Shown here piece by piece: positions 49,030-57,645 of a DNA stretch of 64,000 nucleotides. A model generated the notes under the pieces. That model had not been told where the DNA came from. It did not search any database and saw only the letters and a program-made list of their open reading frames with translations. Each line of letters opens with the position of its first letter. The first letter of the stretch is position 1. The DNA is taken from contig NZ_JYJP01000096.1 in the NCBI RefSeq assembly GCF_001012815.1, positions 43,387 through 107,386 of the forward strand. Reading direction: 5' to 3'. The position numbers and the translations under genes were made by a program. This DNA is from Vibrio mexicanus. Lineage in GTDB: Bacteria; Pseudomonadota; Gammaproteobacteria; Enterobacterales; Vibrionaceae.

Positions 49030-50193
49030 ATGCCTTCTGAATACCGAATTAAGAAGATTGTAGAAATCGGAGACACGCTCCACCGAAGTGGCTGTGCGCC
49101 ATATAAACTCGAAAAATACGCGCAATTCTATGCCCAAAAACATGGCGTAGACGTGATGATTCAAGCGACTCCAACATCTGTTAACTATCAGTTTCCCGAT
49201 GACAATAATGCGGTTGTGATGAAAAGGCACAAACCCGCTTCTATTAACCTAAGTTTGTTGGCCAATACCATCATCCGGATCAATCAGCCTACCAGTGAAC
49301 CTGTGCCAGAGCCCGTTGGTTACCCGAAATGGATCGTTGCACTCGCCAACATGGGCATCCCACCGGCGTATCTAATGCTTGTTGGCAGTACATTAGAAGC
49401 CGTCGGCTACGCAGCTCTGCTAGGCTTTCTGGTTTGGTTATGTCAATTAGTCTGTAAAGCAAGGCGCTCAATTGCCGTAGAATTTCTTTCAGCGCTGATC
49501 ACGGGTATTTTTGTGGCGTTTGTTGCCTCTTTAGGGGCGCAGATCCCCGTCTGGGCGTTATGTATCGCCGCCATCATTTTGTTCGTACCCGGATTGTCAA
49601 TCGCCAACGCATTGGAATGTTTAGCCTTTAATGATTTGGTTTCGGGCACCAGTTTACTTGGGCAATGCGCTCTCACACTCATCAAACTCTTTGTTGGTAT
49701 TGTAATTGGTTTGAACATTGGTGAAGCCCTGTGGGGTGAGCTTCCAACTACGACATACATCAACCAAGTGCCCATTTGGCTCCATATATCTGGCTTATTC
49801 ATTCTCTCGGTTTCAATTGGCGTGTTGTTTAACGCTCGTCCGACCGACATTTTGCTTGGCCTGCCTGTCGCAATATTAGGGATGTGGGGGCCATTCTATC
49901 TTGGATTCGACAGTGGTTGGATTGTCGGTACTTGGATTACCACCGTATTAATTACTTTGTATGGCACGTGGGTTGCGAAGAAAATGGACCTCACTGGCTC
50001 CATATATATTGTCCAAGGAATCATCATCTTAGTACCCGGGAGCCGTGTTTTGGTCAGCGCCAGTCAATCCGTATTTGAGCAATCGATTCTGCCAATTCCG
50101 AGTATTGGGCTGTCTGCGCTCTTTATGTTCTCAGCGATTGTTGCAGGACAAATCACTGCTTACTCTATTTATTCTCCACGAATAGAGCGATAA
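49030..50193 (+). CDS. ThrE-type threonine/serine exporter
   Basis: A 387-residue inner-membrane exporter of the ThrE (DUF1212) family, a fusion of the parts that are separate YjjP and YjjB in E. coli. The N-terminal cytoplasmic domain (IVEIGDTLHRSGCAPYKLEKYAQ, cut here, and QATPTSVNYQF) is followed by ten hydrophobic segments, including the hallmark FVPGLSIANALECLAFNDLVSG and LVPGSRVL. It would export threonine, serine or peptides. The ATG at 49030 has no good ribosome-binding site; an upstream short ORF could provide coupled initiation. Confidence 0.87.
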   Translation: MPSEYRIKKIVEIGDTLHRSGCAPYKLEKYAQFYAQKHGVDVMIQATPTSVNYQFPDDNNAVVMKRHKPASINLSLLANTIIRINQPTSEPVPEPVGYPKWIVALANMGIPPAYLMLVGSTLEAVGYAALLGFLVWLCQLVCKARRSIAVEFLSALITGIFVAFVASLGAQIPVWALCIAAIILFVPGLSIANALECLAFNDLVSGTSLLGQCALTLIKLFVGIVIGLNIGEALWGELPTTTYINQVPIWLHISGLFILSVSIGVLFNARPTDILLGLPVAILGMWGPFYLGFDSGWIVGTWITTVLITLYGTWVAKKMDLTGSIYIVQGIIILVPGSRVLVSASQSVFEQSILPIPSIGLSALFMFSAIVAGQITAYSIYSPRIER

Positions 50194-50543
50194 GAACGTC
50201 GTTTATCAAAATAAAATGGCGCTAGATTGAGACAGGTAGGCGTAACAGTTTGAAGACAAACCGATTTCATTTTCATGAATATCAATAAATGAATGGTCAA
50301 AATGAAACATAGCGCATACTTATGAATGAAATAGTCGAAAGTTCTGAGGTTTAGGTCGAGTATTCGTTGACTTAACCTCAGATTACTCTACACTCGCATA
50401 CAGCTAGAAAGCAGTTCTTTGTATACATATACATTTCGTTGGATTACTTGTAACTCCCCCGTCGTGTCGTACGCAATAGCAATCTACTTTTCCACGCTAT
50501 CCGCGCCGAATTCGGCTCACAAACTAAATTTAGGATATATATC
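50194..50543. other. long leader region before the cold-shock gene
   Basis: The 350-bp gap is expected to hold a promoter and a structured 5' leader like those of cspA-type mRNAs, which change fold with temperature. The last 90 bases contain several short self-complementary stretches (for example GCGCCGAATTCGGC at 50505-50518). AGGA lies 10 bases before the start. I cannot fold it here, so the leader RNA is inferred. Confidence 0.45.
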
Positions 50544-50753
50544 ATGTCTAACACAGTTACTGGTACAGTAAAATGGTTCAACGAAACTAAAGGTTTCGGT
50601 TTCATCCAACAAGAAAACGGTCCTGACGTATTCGCTCACTTCTCTGCAATCACTGGCGACGGTTTCCGTACTCTAGTTGAAGGCCAAAAAGTTGAGTTCG
50701 TTGTATCTCAAGGTCAAAAAGGCCCACAAGCAGAAAGCATCAAAGTACTGTAA
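50544..50753 (+). CDS. cold-shock protein, CspA family
   Basis: A 69-residue single-domain OB-fold RNA chaperone. RNP1 is KGFGFIQ and RNP2 is VFAHFS, both perfect. It would bind single-stranded RNA in the cytoplasm and melt secondary structure, most needed after cold shock. A long leader and an immediate terminator make it a single-gene unit. Codon use is strongly biased, as in highly expressed genes. Confidence 0.95.
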   Translation: MSNTVTGTVKWFNETKGFGFIQQENGPDVFAHFSAITGDGFRTLVEGQKVEFVVSQGQKGPQAESIKVL

Positions 50754-50773
50754 TTTAGACGCTTTTTTCTGAG

Positions 50774-50803
50774 AATAGCCAGCATCGCGCTGGCTATTTT
50801 TTT
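50774..50803 (+). terminator. terminator of the cold-shock gene
   Basis: AATAGCCAGC/GCTGGCTATT forms a 10-bp stem with a short loop and is followed by a run of T, 20 bases after the stop codon. Confidence 0.88.
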
Positions 50804-50824
50804 GTCTTATAAAAAAGAAAAATC

Positions 50825-51364
50825 ATGGCATTAAAACCCACTATCTTTAAGTTTCGTATCGCTCTAACCGATATGAACAGAGACCACTACGACTCCTTAA
50901 GCCTTACTGTCGCCCAGCACCCTTCTGAAAATGATCAACGTATGATGGCGCGCCTTATGGCGTTTTGCTTGAATGCACAAGAGTCTTTGCAGTTTACGAA
51001 AGGCCTCTCGACTATCGAAGAACCTGATATTTGGGTCAAAACCTTAGATGATCAAATCTCACTTTGGGTTGACGTTGGCGAACCGGATCCTGAGCGTATT
51101 AAAAAAACCACTCGCTTAAGTCAACAAGTGAAAGTCTACAGCTTCAACTCAAAGTCGAATGTTTGGTGGGAGCAAAACAAAGGTAAGTTTGGATATCATA
51201 AAGCCGATATCTATCGCTTCGATCATCAATCCATTGAGCAACTAGCAAGCATGGTGGAGCGTGGGATGGAACTGTCGGTGATGATTACGGGTAACTCACT
51301 GTTTGTCGATGGTGCAAATGGATCATGCGAAGTAACGTGGGAAGAACTACAAACGAATGACTAA
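50825..51364 (+). CDS. yaeQ: YaeQ-family protein
   Basis: A 179-residue member of the YaeQ family, a small protein with a fold related to the PD-(D/E)XK nucleases. The family pattern is clear: KPTIFKFRIALTDMNRDHYD, then TVAQHPSENDQRMMARLMAF, DIWVKTLDDQISLWVDVGEP and the KVYSFNSKSNVWW segment. In E. coli it can replace some RfaH functions when overproduced, but its normal role is unclear. It starts after a terminator and overlaps the next gene by 8 bp, so the two are co-translated. Confidence 0.92.
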   Translation: MALKPTIFKFRIALTDMNRDHYDSLSLTVAQHPSENDQRMMARLMAFCLNAQESLQFTKGLSTIEEPDIWVKTLDDQISLWVDVGEPDPERIKKTTRLSQQVKVYSFNSKSNVWWEQNKGKFGYHKADIYRFDHQSIEQLASMVERGMELSVMITGNSLFVDGANGSCEVTWEELQTND

Positions 51365-51890
51365 TCTCGAGCAAGCATTGGCAGATTGCCACATGGTTGA
51401 ACTTCCCTTCGTTCAAGACAACCCAGCTCTTTGGCAGGCAATATGCGCTCAAAATAGCACGCTATTTGATAATGCTTGCCGAAACAAACCAGACACGCTA
51501 CCCACTCACCATTTACTCGGCTTGTTGACCAAAGCGCATATTGAATCCAGTACTAAATTGGGTGACAGCGATCAAGCTCGAGATGCCATGACTCAAGTGT
51601 TTCAGGAAACGTTGGGGGAAGCCCATGCCAATAAGTTCGTCGACCAAACACAGAAGGAGTTCATGCTCGTAACGCACTGCTGGCTCTATTTGCAAGGCTA
51701 CTTAAACATGGACTTTGGACTGGCCAACGATCATGCTGAAAACTCAGCGACGCTGCTAGGTCAACTTAAAACCAATGATAACCACCAGCTAAGAACTGAG
51801 TTCGTAAAATCCTATTATTTGGGAAAACAACACTCACCTAGCAAAGAAACACAGACTTGGCTCTCCAAACTGCTCAAAGTGTTCGAATAA
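51357..51890 (+). CDS. hypothetical protein, 177 aa, coupled to yaeQ
   Basis: A soluble, mainly helical protein (ALWQAICAQNSTLFDNACRN, then LLGLLTKAHIESSTKLG and KEFMLVTHCWLYLQGYLNMD). It has no signal peptide, membrane segment or motif that I recognise. The start overlaps the yaeQ 3' end by 8 bp, which indicates translational coupling and perhaps a joint function. Nothing in the sequence decides the role. Confidence 0.7.
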   Translation: MTNLEQALADCHMVELPFVQDNPALWQAICAQNSTLFDNACRNKPDTLPTHHLLGLLTKAHIESSTKLGDSDQARDAMTQVFQETLGEAHANKFVDQTQKEFMLVTHCWLYLQGYLNMDFGLANDHAENSATLLGQLKTNDNHQLRTEFVKSYYLGKQHSPSKETQTWLSKLLKVFE

Positions 51891-52272
51891 GGAGACATTT
51901 CTTCCAGCCATTCGATATCGAATAGAGTTTGCACAAGTTTTCACAAATATTTGTGACGCAGATTAAATCAAATTTCACAATCTTCTCTACGCGCATACAC
52001 TCAGATTGCGCTCATTAATAGCATTATCAGGTACTCGAGATTTTGTGATGAGTATTCAACAAGTTATGTAATAAATGCAAGTTATGCTCATATTAATGCG
52101 CGCATAAATATCATTAAAAATATCCATAAATAAACGGAATTACATTTTTTATCAAAATAATTTCATATCAATTCTTTGATTAACATCACGCTACTGGACT
52201 ACTCCAACCCGCGCTAACTCTTCATAGTCACCTAGACTTAACGGACGTTGAGAGTTTAGGGAAATGCCTACT
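51891..52272. other. AT-rich intergenic region before the GGDEF gene
   Basis: No coding ORF is visible. The stretch 52040-52180 is strongly AT-rich and probably contains the GGDEF promoter. AGGGA lies ten bases before the ATG at 52273. Confidence 0.45.
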
Positions 52273-53448
52273 ATGACAGGATTGGTCGGTCGACATTTGG
52301 AAGAAATGGCAGACATGCGTTCTGAAAGAAAACGAAGAATCGTTGTCATTTGTTCTGCTTTTTCGTTCGTCATTTTGCTCGGCTACACATCCGTTCATAT
52401 GGCGGATCATAATTACCTGTTTAGCATTCTCAATCTTACTTGTGCATTATGTATTTCCGTCAACACTTGGTATGCATTAACTCAGAAAGAGTACAACGTC
52501 GCCGACGTAATCTTAAGCGGCATCTTACTATTCTACGCAACCATGCTGATCTTCTACGGCGGAATGCTCGAGGACCGACTGTTCTGGTTATATCCAATCC
52601 TAGCAGCGGTTATCCTAATTAATGACTTCCGCATCGGAGTGCTGTTCAGCGGGGCGACAAACCTATTAATTGTTTGTTCAATGCTGTTCTCCGACGTGAT
52701 AGAGCTACCCGCTGGGTTTGCAACGGATCGCTTCATTGTGAGCTTGCTAGTACTCTCTCTTGCTTGCAATATGTCTGCCTACTATTACGCACGGGCCATC
52801 AACTATATTCAATCGCTCTATACTGAAGGTATTGAAGATCTTGCCTACCTAGACCAACTCACAGGTCTTGCCAATCGTTGGAGCTTTGAAAACTGGGCCC
52901 ACGCCAAACTCGAAGAAGTTAAAGACTCCAGCTCGCTCACCGCTTTGGTCTTTCTGGATATTGATGACTTCAAGGCAATTAATGATACTTATGGCCACAG
53001 CATTGGTGATCGCGTTCTGCAACACTTTGCGTCCAGACTCAAAAACAATGTGCGCAACAAAGACAGACGCACTGACAAACACGATTATTCGATCGCTCGA
53101 TTTGCAGGAGACGAGTTTGTTCTATTGCTCTATGGCGTAAAAACTAAAAAGGATCTGGATGGTATTCTTGCGCGTATCAGCCACTTATTCGAAGACAGCT
53201 ATCAAAGCTCTGAGCGTATTAACCGCCTCACCATTAGTATTGGCGCGGCTTTATACCCGACCGATGCGGATAACCTAGAAGAGCTGACTCGATGCGCGGA
53301 CAAAGCCATGTACACTGCAAAACACAGTGGGAAAAATCAGTTCAATTATTATCAGGGAGACCGGCTGAATCCGCTGAAAGAGTTTGATGATACGACAGCG
53401 ACGAATGTCACTCCATTGAAAACGAAAGGAGCGAAGCACCTAGTTTAA
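52273..53448 (+). CDS. membrane diguanylate cyclase with AGDEF motif
   Basis: A 391-residue protein. An N-terminal block of about 175 residues has six hydrophobic segments (for example IVVICSAFSFVILLGYTSVHM and FIVSLLVLSLACNMSAYYY) and resembles a membrane sensor domain. The GGDEF domain follows with LDQLTGLANRWSFE, FLDIDDFKAINDTYGH and the active loop ARFAGDEF, in which the first Gly is Ala. Such AGDEF cyclases can be active. No RxxD inhibitory site is seen five residues before it. ATG 52273 is chosen over 52264 because AGGGA is at a better distance. Confidence 0.88.
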   Translation: MTGLVGRHLEEMADMRSERKRRIVVICSAFSFVILLGYTSVHMADHNYLFSILNLTCALCISVNTWYALTQKEYNVADVILSGILLFYATMLIFYGGMLEDRLFWLYPILAAVILINDFRIGVLFSGATNLLIVCSMLFSDVIELPAGFATDRFIVSLLVLSLACNMSAYYYARAINYIQSLYTEGIEDLAYLDQLTGLANRWSFENWAHAKLEEVKDSSSLTALVFLDIDDFKAINDTYGHSIGDRVLQHFASRLKNNVRNKDRRTDKHDYSIARFAGDEFVLLLYGVKTKKDLDGILARISHLFEDSYQSSERINRLTISIGAALYPTDADNLEELTRCADKAMYTAKHSGKNQFNYYQGDRLNPLKEFDDTTATNVTPLKTKGAKHLV

Positions 53449-53449
53449 A

Positions 53450-53734
53450 TCAAGCGCCTCCAGTCATATACATAAACCACAAGGCTATCACGCCCGCCAT
53501 GACCAACCATACGGCGTACCTCACTGAGTTTGGTTTTTCCTTATTGACCTTCACCACGGGTTTTACTGCCGCTTTTCGAGCTTTCTCTATGGCACTGAAA
53601 CGCTGCTCAAACTCCTCTTTACGTTTTTGCGCCGTATTGGCAACTTTAGTAAAACGCTGCCTTTGGTCATCCGTAAAATCTTGCCTCGGGTCATAACGAG
53701 CATTTGAGTCTTTATGTTTAGGAACAACGGCCAT
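53450..53734 (-). CDS. tail-anchored small protein, 94 aa
   Basis: A highly charged N-terminal part (DDQRQRFTKVANTAQKRKEE) predicted to be a helix, a Pro/Lys-rich linker (KPVVKVNKEKP) and one C-terminal membrane segment (YAVWLVMAGVIALWFMYMTGG). GGAGAG precedes the ATG. It converges on the GGDEF gene with one base between stop codons. I do not recognise a family; an inner-membrane anchor orientation with the N-terminus in the cytoplasm is likely. Confidence 0.68.
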   Translation of the reverse strand: MAVVPKHKDSNARYDPRQDFTDDQRQRFTKVANTAQKRKEEFEQRFSAIEKARKAAVKPVVKVNKEKPNSVRYAVWLVMAGVIALWFMYMTGGA

Positions 53735-53906
53735 AGGTCTCTCCTTTTACACATCTATACACAGTAAGTATAGACGATGGCCTGTTCAGTCATCACGGTT
53801 GTTCCGAAGTGTTCTTTCTAATATTTCGAACAACTAAATCAAAACGTTTGGGTTATCACTCTCCTCTAAGCCTTTAGACTGTCAACATCAAACTAAGGGG
53901 GTCATC

Positions 53907-54758
53907 ATGGCAATTCAACGACGCATTCAAAGCGTGATCAATGCTCATCCAACATCTGACGGAGAGGGTGTAAAGATACGACGTGTCGCAGGTTTCGATA
54001 ACCCTAACTTTTCTCCATTTTTGATGATTGACGAACTCAAGTCTGACAACCAAGCGGATTATGTCGGCGGTTTCCCAACCCACCCACACCGAGGAATTGA
54101 AACTTTGACCTACATGTTGGAAGGGCACTTTCAGCACAAAGATCATATGGGTAACGTGGGCGAGCTGAAACCTGGCGGCGCTCAATGGATGGCCGCGGGT
54201 CGCGGTGTATTGCACAGTGAAATGCCGATTATGGAATCGGGTCAACTGCACGGCTTTCAGATTTGGATAAACCAGCCAAGTCAGTTCAAAATGTCCCCTT
54301 CGCAATACGCAGACTTCCAGGCAGACACTATTCCAGAATACCGAGGCGACAGTATAGGTAAGTTGCGAGTGATCGCGGGAGAGGTAGAGATCCTCGGTAA
54401 ACACTCTTTCGTTGGCCCGGTTTCTAACAGTAGTGCGACGTTTTCGCTATCGGATTGGCAAGCTGGTTCTCAAAAGAGTATCACCCTGACTGGACATCCG
54501 GGAGATAGTGTGATGCTGTTTGCATATAATGGTAACGCGAGTGTTGGACAAGATATGATTAATGAAGGTCAGATCGCATTTCTCGGAAAAGGTGACGAGT
54601 TAAAAATATCGACTTCTACAGGTTGTGGTTTACTGATTTTTACTGGGACGCCGATTGACGAGAAAGTTGTGCACTACGGTCCCTTCGTAATGAACAGCGC
54701 AGAAGAGATTGAACAAGCCATTCGAGATTATAACCAAGGTGTTTTCCACAGTTACTGA
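53907..54758 (+). CDS. pirin-family bicupin protein
   Basis: A 283-residue pirin-like protein. The N-terminal cupin carries the metal-binding pattern FPTHPHRGIETLTYMLEG with later HKDHMG and MAAGRGVLHSEMP, and the second cupin is less conserved. E. coli YhhW, a related protein, has quercetinase activity; others bind regulators. The metal ligands (three His and one Glu) all look present, so an oxygenase-type activity is possible. GGGGG lies before the ATG. The gene stands alone and has its own terminator. Confidence 0.88.
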   Translation: MAIQRRIQSVINAHPTSDGEGVKIRRVAGFDNPNFSPFLMIDELKSDNQADYVGGFPTHPHRGIETLTYMLEGHFQHKDHMGNVGELKPGGAQWMAAGRGVLHSEMPIMESGQLHGFQIWINQPSQFKMSPSQYADFQADTIPEYRGDSIGKLRVIAGEVEILGKHSFVGPVSNSSATFSLSDWQAGSQKSITLTGHPGDSVMLFAYNGNASVGQDMINEGQIAFLGKGDELKISTSTGCGLLIFTGTPIDEKVVHYGPFVMNSAEEIEQAIRDYNQGVFHSY

Positions 54759-54867
54759 TCAAGTGACAGTAATCTATAGGACCTTAGTGACACTTCGAAG
54801 CTTGTAAACGAATCTGAGTTGAATGTATCTACTAAGATACAACCACTGCCTTTTCAACTCGCTGTTA

Positions 54868-54895
54868 GCCACGCCTTATGGGCGTGGCATTTTTA
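54868..54895. terminator. bidirectional terminator
   Basis: GCCACGCC pairs with GGCGTGGC around a TTATG loop and is followed by ATTTTTATTT. It lies between the convergent pirin and ppnP genes. Confidence 0.82.
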
Positions 54896-54911
54896 TTTGT
54901 ATGCTTTAAAA

Positions 54912-55193
54912 CTATAAATACTCGCACAGATAAGCCGTTGCTTGCTCCACTTTAAGGTCAAAAGAAGAGTCTCCTACAACATCAAACGCCTCACCTGCTT
55001 TAAACGTCGTCCAGTCTGCGTCACCTTCACGTTTTATGGTTAAAGCACCTTTCACTACTGTCATCTTTTCAGGTGCTGCAGTGCCAAACGTATATTCACC
55101 CGGAGCCATGACACCTACACTGCTATCACCATCTGCCTGAGTAAAACCTAATGACTTTACGTTTCCATCGAAGTATGTGTTTTCTTTAATCAT
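54912..55193 (-). CDS. ppnP: pyrimidine/purine nucleoside phosphorylase PpnP
   Basis: A 93-residue cupin-fold enzyme (formerly DUF1255/YaiE) that phosphorolyses several nucleosides to base and ribose-1-phosphate. The family pattern is seen: NTYFDGNVKSLGF, then SSVGVMAPGEYTFGTAAPE and FDVVGDSSFDLKV. The length is exactly that of the family. AAGGAAG lies upstream of the ATG. It is a single-gene unit. Confidence 0.94.
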   Translation of the reverse strand: MIKENTYFDGNVKSLGFTQADGDSSVGVMAPGEYTFGTAAPEKMTVVKGALTIKREGDADWTTFKAGEAFDVVGDSSFDLKVEQATAYLCEYL

Positions 55194-55500
55194 TTTATCT
55201 TCCTTGAGCTTAAATCTAGACCTATGGTCGGTCCCCTAGTTTTTATCTGATCAGCTCTAAAATAGCAATCATTAACTGCCCCAATAGATTTCGTGAGTCG
55301 ATCAAAGCAAACACATCGCTTTATCATCTACAATTAATAATGTTAAAAATTGAATAGGAGTGGCACTTAGGCGCGGCACTATCATTAAGTAATTGAATCT
55401 TTTGGTAAGAGATCAAACTTCTACTGTCACAGTTTGCTCTCACGACAAATTTATTTCACTCTCACATTGGTACTAAACCACATTTACGCGTGAGAAATAA
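55194..55500. other. divergent intergenic region, 307 bp
   Basis: It holds the promoters of ppnP (left) and the DUF2850 gene (right). No hairpin, operator or small ORF stands out. Confidence 0.4.
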
Positions 55501-55992
55501 ATGGTAGTTCAAAGTCGTAAACCTAGTAGCCAGCCGTTACTGTACACTATGGTGTCGAACAAAAGCGTATTTAGAGTCGTTGTTGGTGGCTTTCTTGGAA
55601 TATTATCGATTGGATTCGCGAGCCTGATATACTTCAGTTATCAAGACTACGTGCACCCAAGGCATGTCTATGGCTCTTGGATTGAAATTGGCGCACCTTC
55701 CTATGACACAGACAAACTCACCCTCAATGAACAAGGCGTGTTTCGCAACGCTCGTCTGATATCTACTTCCTTTGATTTTGATGGTAAAGAAATTTTCATA
55801 GAAACCGGTCAAGGCGTTACTATTTATCGCCTAGCTGGCACCCCCAACTCTCCACAGTTACGTCGGGTTCAACCGAATAGCCCAACTCAGCGCATGATCA
55901 AAGAGGGCTATGAAAACACAGTCGATATGGAAGGTGGTGGCCCAGCAAAGAATCGGCGCGCAGCTCTATCGGAACATTTTAATAATAAATAG
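55501..55992 (+). CDS. DUF2850-like membrane-anchored protein
   Basis: A 163-residue protein with one N-terminal membrane segment (VVVGGFLGILSIGFASLIYFS) and a beta-rich outer part (HVYGSWIEIGAPSYDTDKLT then FDGKEIFIETGQGVTIYRL) that resembles DUF2850, a family mainly of Vibrionaceae with unknown function. A later ATG at 55549 would still keep the membrane segment, but lacks a ribosome-binding site. It is followed directly by the MITE-like element. Confidence 0.75.
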   Translation: MVVQSRKPSSQPLLYTMVSNKSVFRVVVGGFLGILSIGFASLIYFSYQDYVHPRHVYGSWIEIGAPSYDTDKLTLNEQGVFRNARLISTSFDFDGKEIFIETGQGVTIYRLAGTPNSPQLRRVQPNSPTQRMIKEGYENTVDMEGGGPAKNRRAALSEHFNNK

Positions 55993-56005
55993 CGTTGCGC
56001 GCGTC

Positions 56006-56272
56006 TATACCCAAGTAACCTCAAGATGCGTGGTACAGCGAGAATTGCCTAGTTTGCAAACGCGGCAACGATTCGACAATCTAGTGGTTCTAAATTAAGA
56101 ATCGTTAACAAAGTGTGCGAGCTAGGCAAACTCGCCCTTCGGGAGCGGTTCACTGGTTCAATTTCTGCGTTAAATGACTTGGAAAGAACTTGTTATTCCG
56201 CTGCGCCATTTGCCTAGAACTTGAACCAGTGACAACGCTCTGAACCCTGCATCTTGAGGTCACTTGGGTATA
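56006..56272. repeat. MITE-like element with 24-bp inverted repeats
   Basis: The ends are TATACCCAAGTAACCTCAAG (56006 on, continuing to 56029) and its near-exact reverse complement finishing in CACTTGGGTATA at 56272; 23 of 24 bases match. The 267-bp inside contains no ORF. I believe this end sequence is common in Vibrio genomes, but I cannot verify the copy number here. It lies between two plus-strand genes and could provide a terminator or RNA structure. Confidence 0.8.
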
Positions 56273-56440
56273 AACAACTGAGTTTTGCATTCAATCAATA
56301 AATTCGTTGATAGCCCTCAGCCTTTTTCTGAGAAATGTCACTATTTCTCAGCTTCACAATAGGATAAATCCAACGACTTTCCCTATTGAACCACTATCGG
56401 TATATAATTAAAAAATATTTTAAATCAACAGAGTAGCATA

Positions 56441-57561
56441 ATGACTGAATGGCTAACTCAAGTGACCACGTTTATCCAAACTTGGGATAACAGTGTCCTA
56501 TTTATCACTGCTGCAAGTTTTCTCGCATGGATCATATGGCGTGTGCTTTACAAGCGCTTGGAATTCATCACCGCAAAAACGCCCTTCCACTGGGACGACT
56601 TAACGCTTCAAGCATTAAAAACGCCTATCAGTACATTAATTTGGTGCTGGCCGGCCACAATCTCTTTGGGTTATGTCCTCCAAAAGCATATCGAATCCGA
56701 GCTTAACTGGCTCAATACACTGAAGTTACTGCTCGTTATCAGTATCTTTGTATGGATTACACTTAGGCTCATTAACAATATCGAAGAGTTTGTTCTAGAA
56801 AAGCAAACTCGAGATGAAACAACCGTCCAAGCCGTCGCCAAAATAGCGCGTTTATTCTTCATGACGGTTGGTGCGCTAACCGTTATGCAGGCGTTTGGTT
56901 TAAGCTATCTGGCTTACTCACTTTTGGTGGTGTCGGTGGCTTGATTGTTGGTTTAGCCGCTAAAGACTTACTTTCGAACTTTTTCGGTGGTCTGATGGTT
57001 TACTTCGACCGACCGTTCAAAGTAGGAGATTGGGTTCGTTCCCCTGACAGACAAATTGAAGGTACAGTGGAGCGTATTGGATGGCGTATGACCATCATTC
57101 GCACCTTCGATAAACGGCCGCTTTACGTGCCTAATTCCGTATTTAGTAGCATTGTGGTAGAAAACCCTTCTCGAATGCTGAACAGAAGAATCAATGAAAC
57201 GATAGGCGTGCGATACTCCGATGGTGAAAAAGTCGAAACGATCGTTAATCAGATCAAGTCAATGTTACTTGAGCATCCTGATATCGACTCGAAGCAAACC
57301 TTGATTGTGAACTTCAATGCTTTCAGCGCTTCTTCGCTCGATATTATGGTTTATACCTTTACCAAAACCGTCAACTGGATCCGCTTTCACGAAGTGAAAC
57401 AAGATGTACTACTCAAGATCCAAGAGATCATCGCGGACAACGGAGCTCAAATCGCGTTCCCAACACAAACGCTGCACTTCTCCCAACAGCGTGACGGTGA
57501 GTACAAGTCTCAGCCTATTCCTGAGGGGACAACGCCTACACATCAGCCCCCTCCCCTATAA
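56441..57561 (+). CDS. MscS-family mechanosensitive channel, frameshifted
   Basis: Restored length is 373 residues. The N-terminal part has about four hydrophobic segments. The pore helix and the start of the beta domain are recognisable: [20 protein letters not shown] then [20 protein letters not shown]. The C-terminal cytoplasmic vestibule contains [17 protein letters not shown]. The frame breaks inside the pore helix; a C or T added at 56905-56906 converts GLSYLAYS into GLSLSGLLTF and reaches the second frame. It would open under membrane tension and release solutes after osmotic downshift. Confidence 0.85.
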
Positions 57562-57584
57562 TCTGATGAACGAAGTACTAGTCT

Positions 57585-57618
57585 AAAAAAGAGGCCCTTT
57601 GCATAAGCAAAGGGCCTC
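57585..57618 (-). terminator. terminator of dbpA
   Basis: A 12-bp stem GAGGCCCTTTGC with its exact complement around an ATAA loop. The A6 run on the left gives six T on the minus strand. It lies 28 bases beyond the dbpA stop codon and also follows the MscS gene. Confidence 0.88.
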
Positions 57619-57645
57619 TTGTCATCCGAGACGTTACCAGTCCGA

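Noticed and set aside
53874..54404. A 176-residue minus-strand ORF
   Set aside because: It is an antisense shadow of the well-supported pirin gene.
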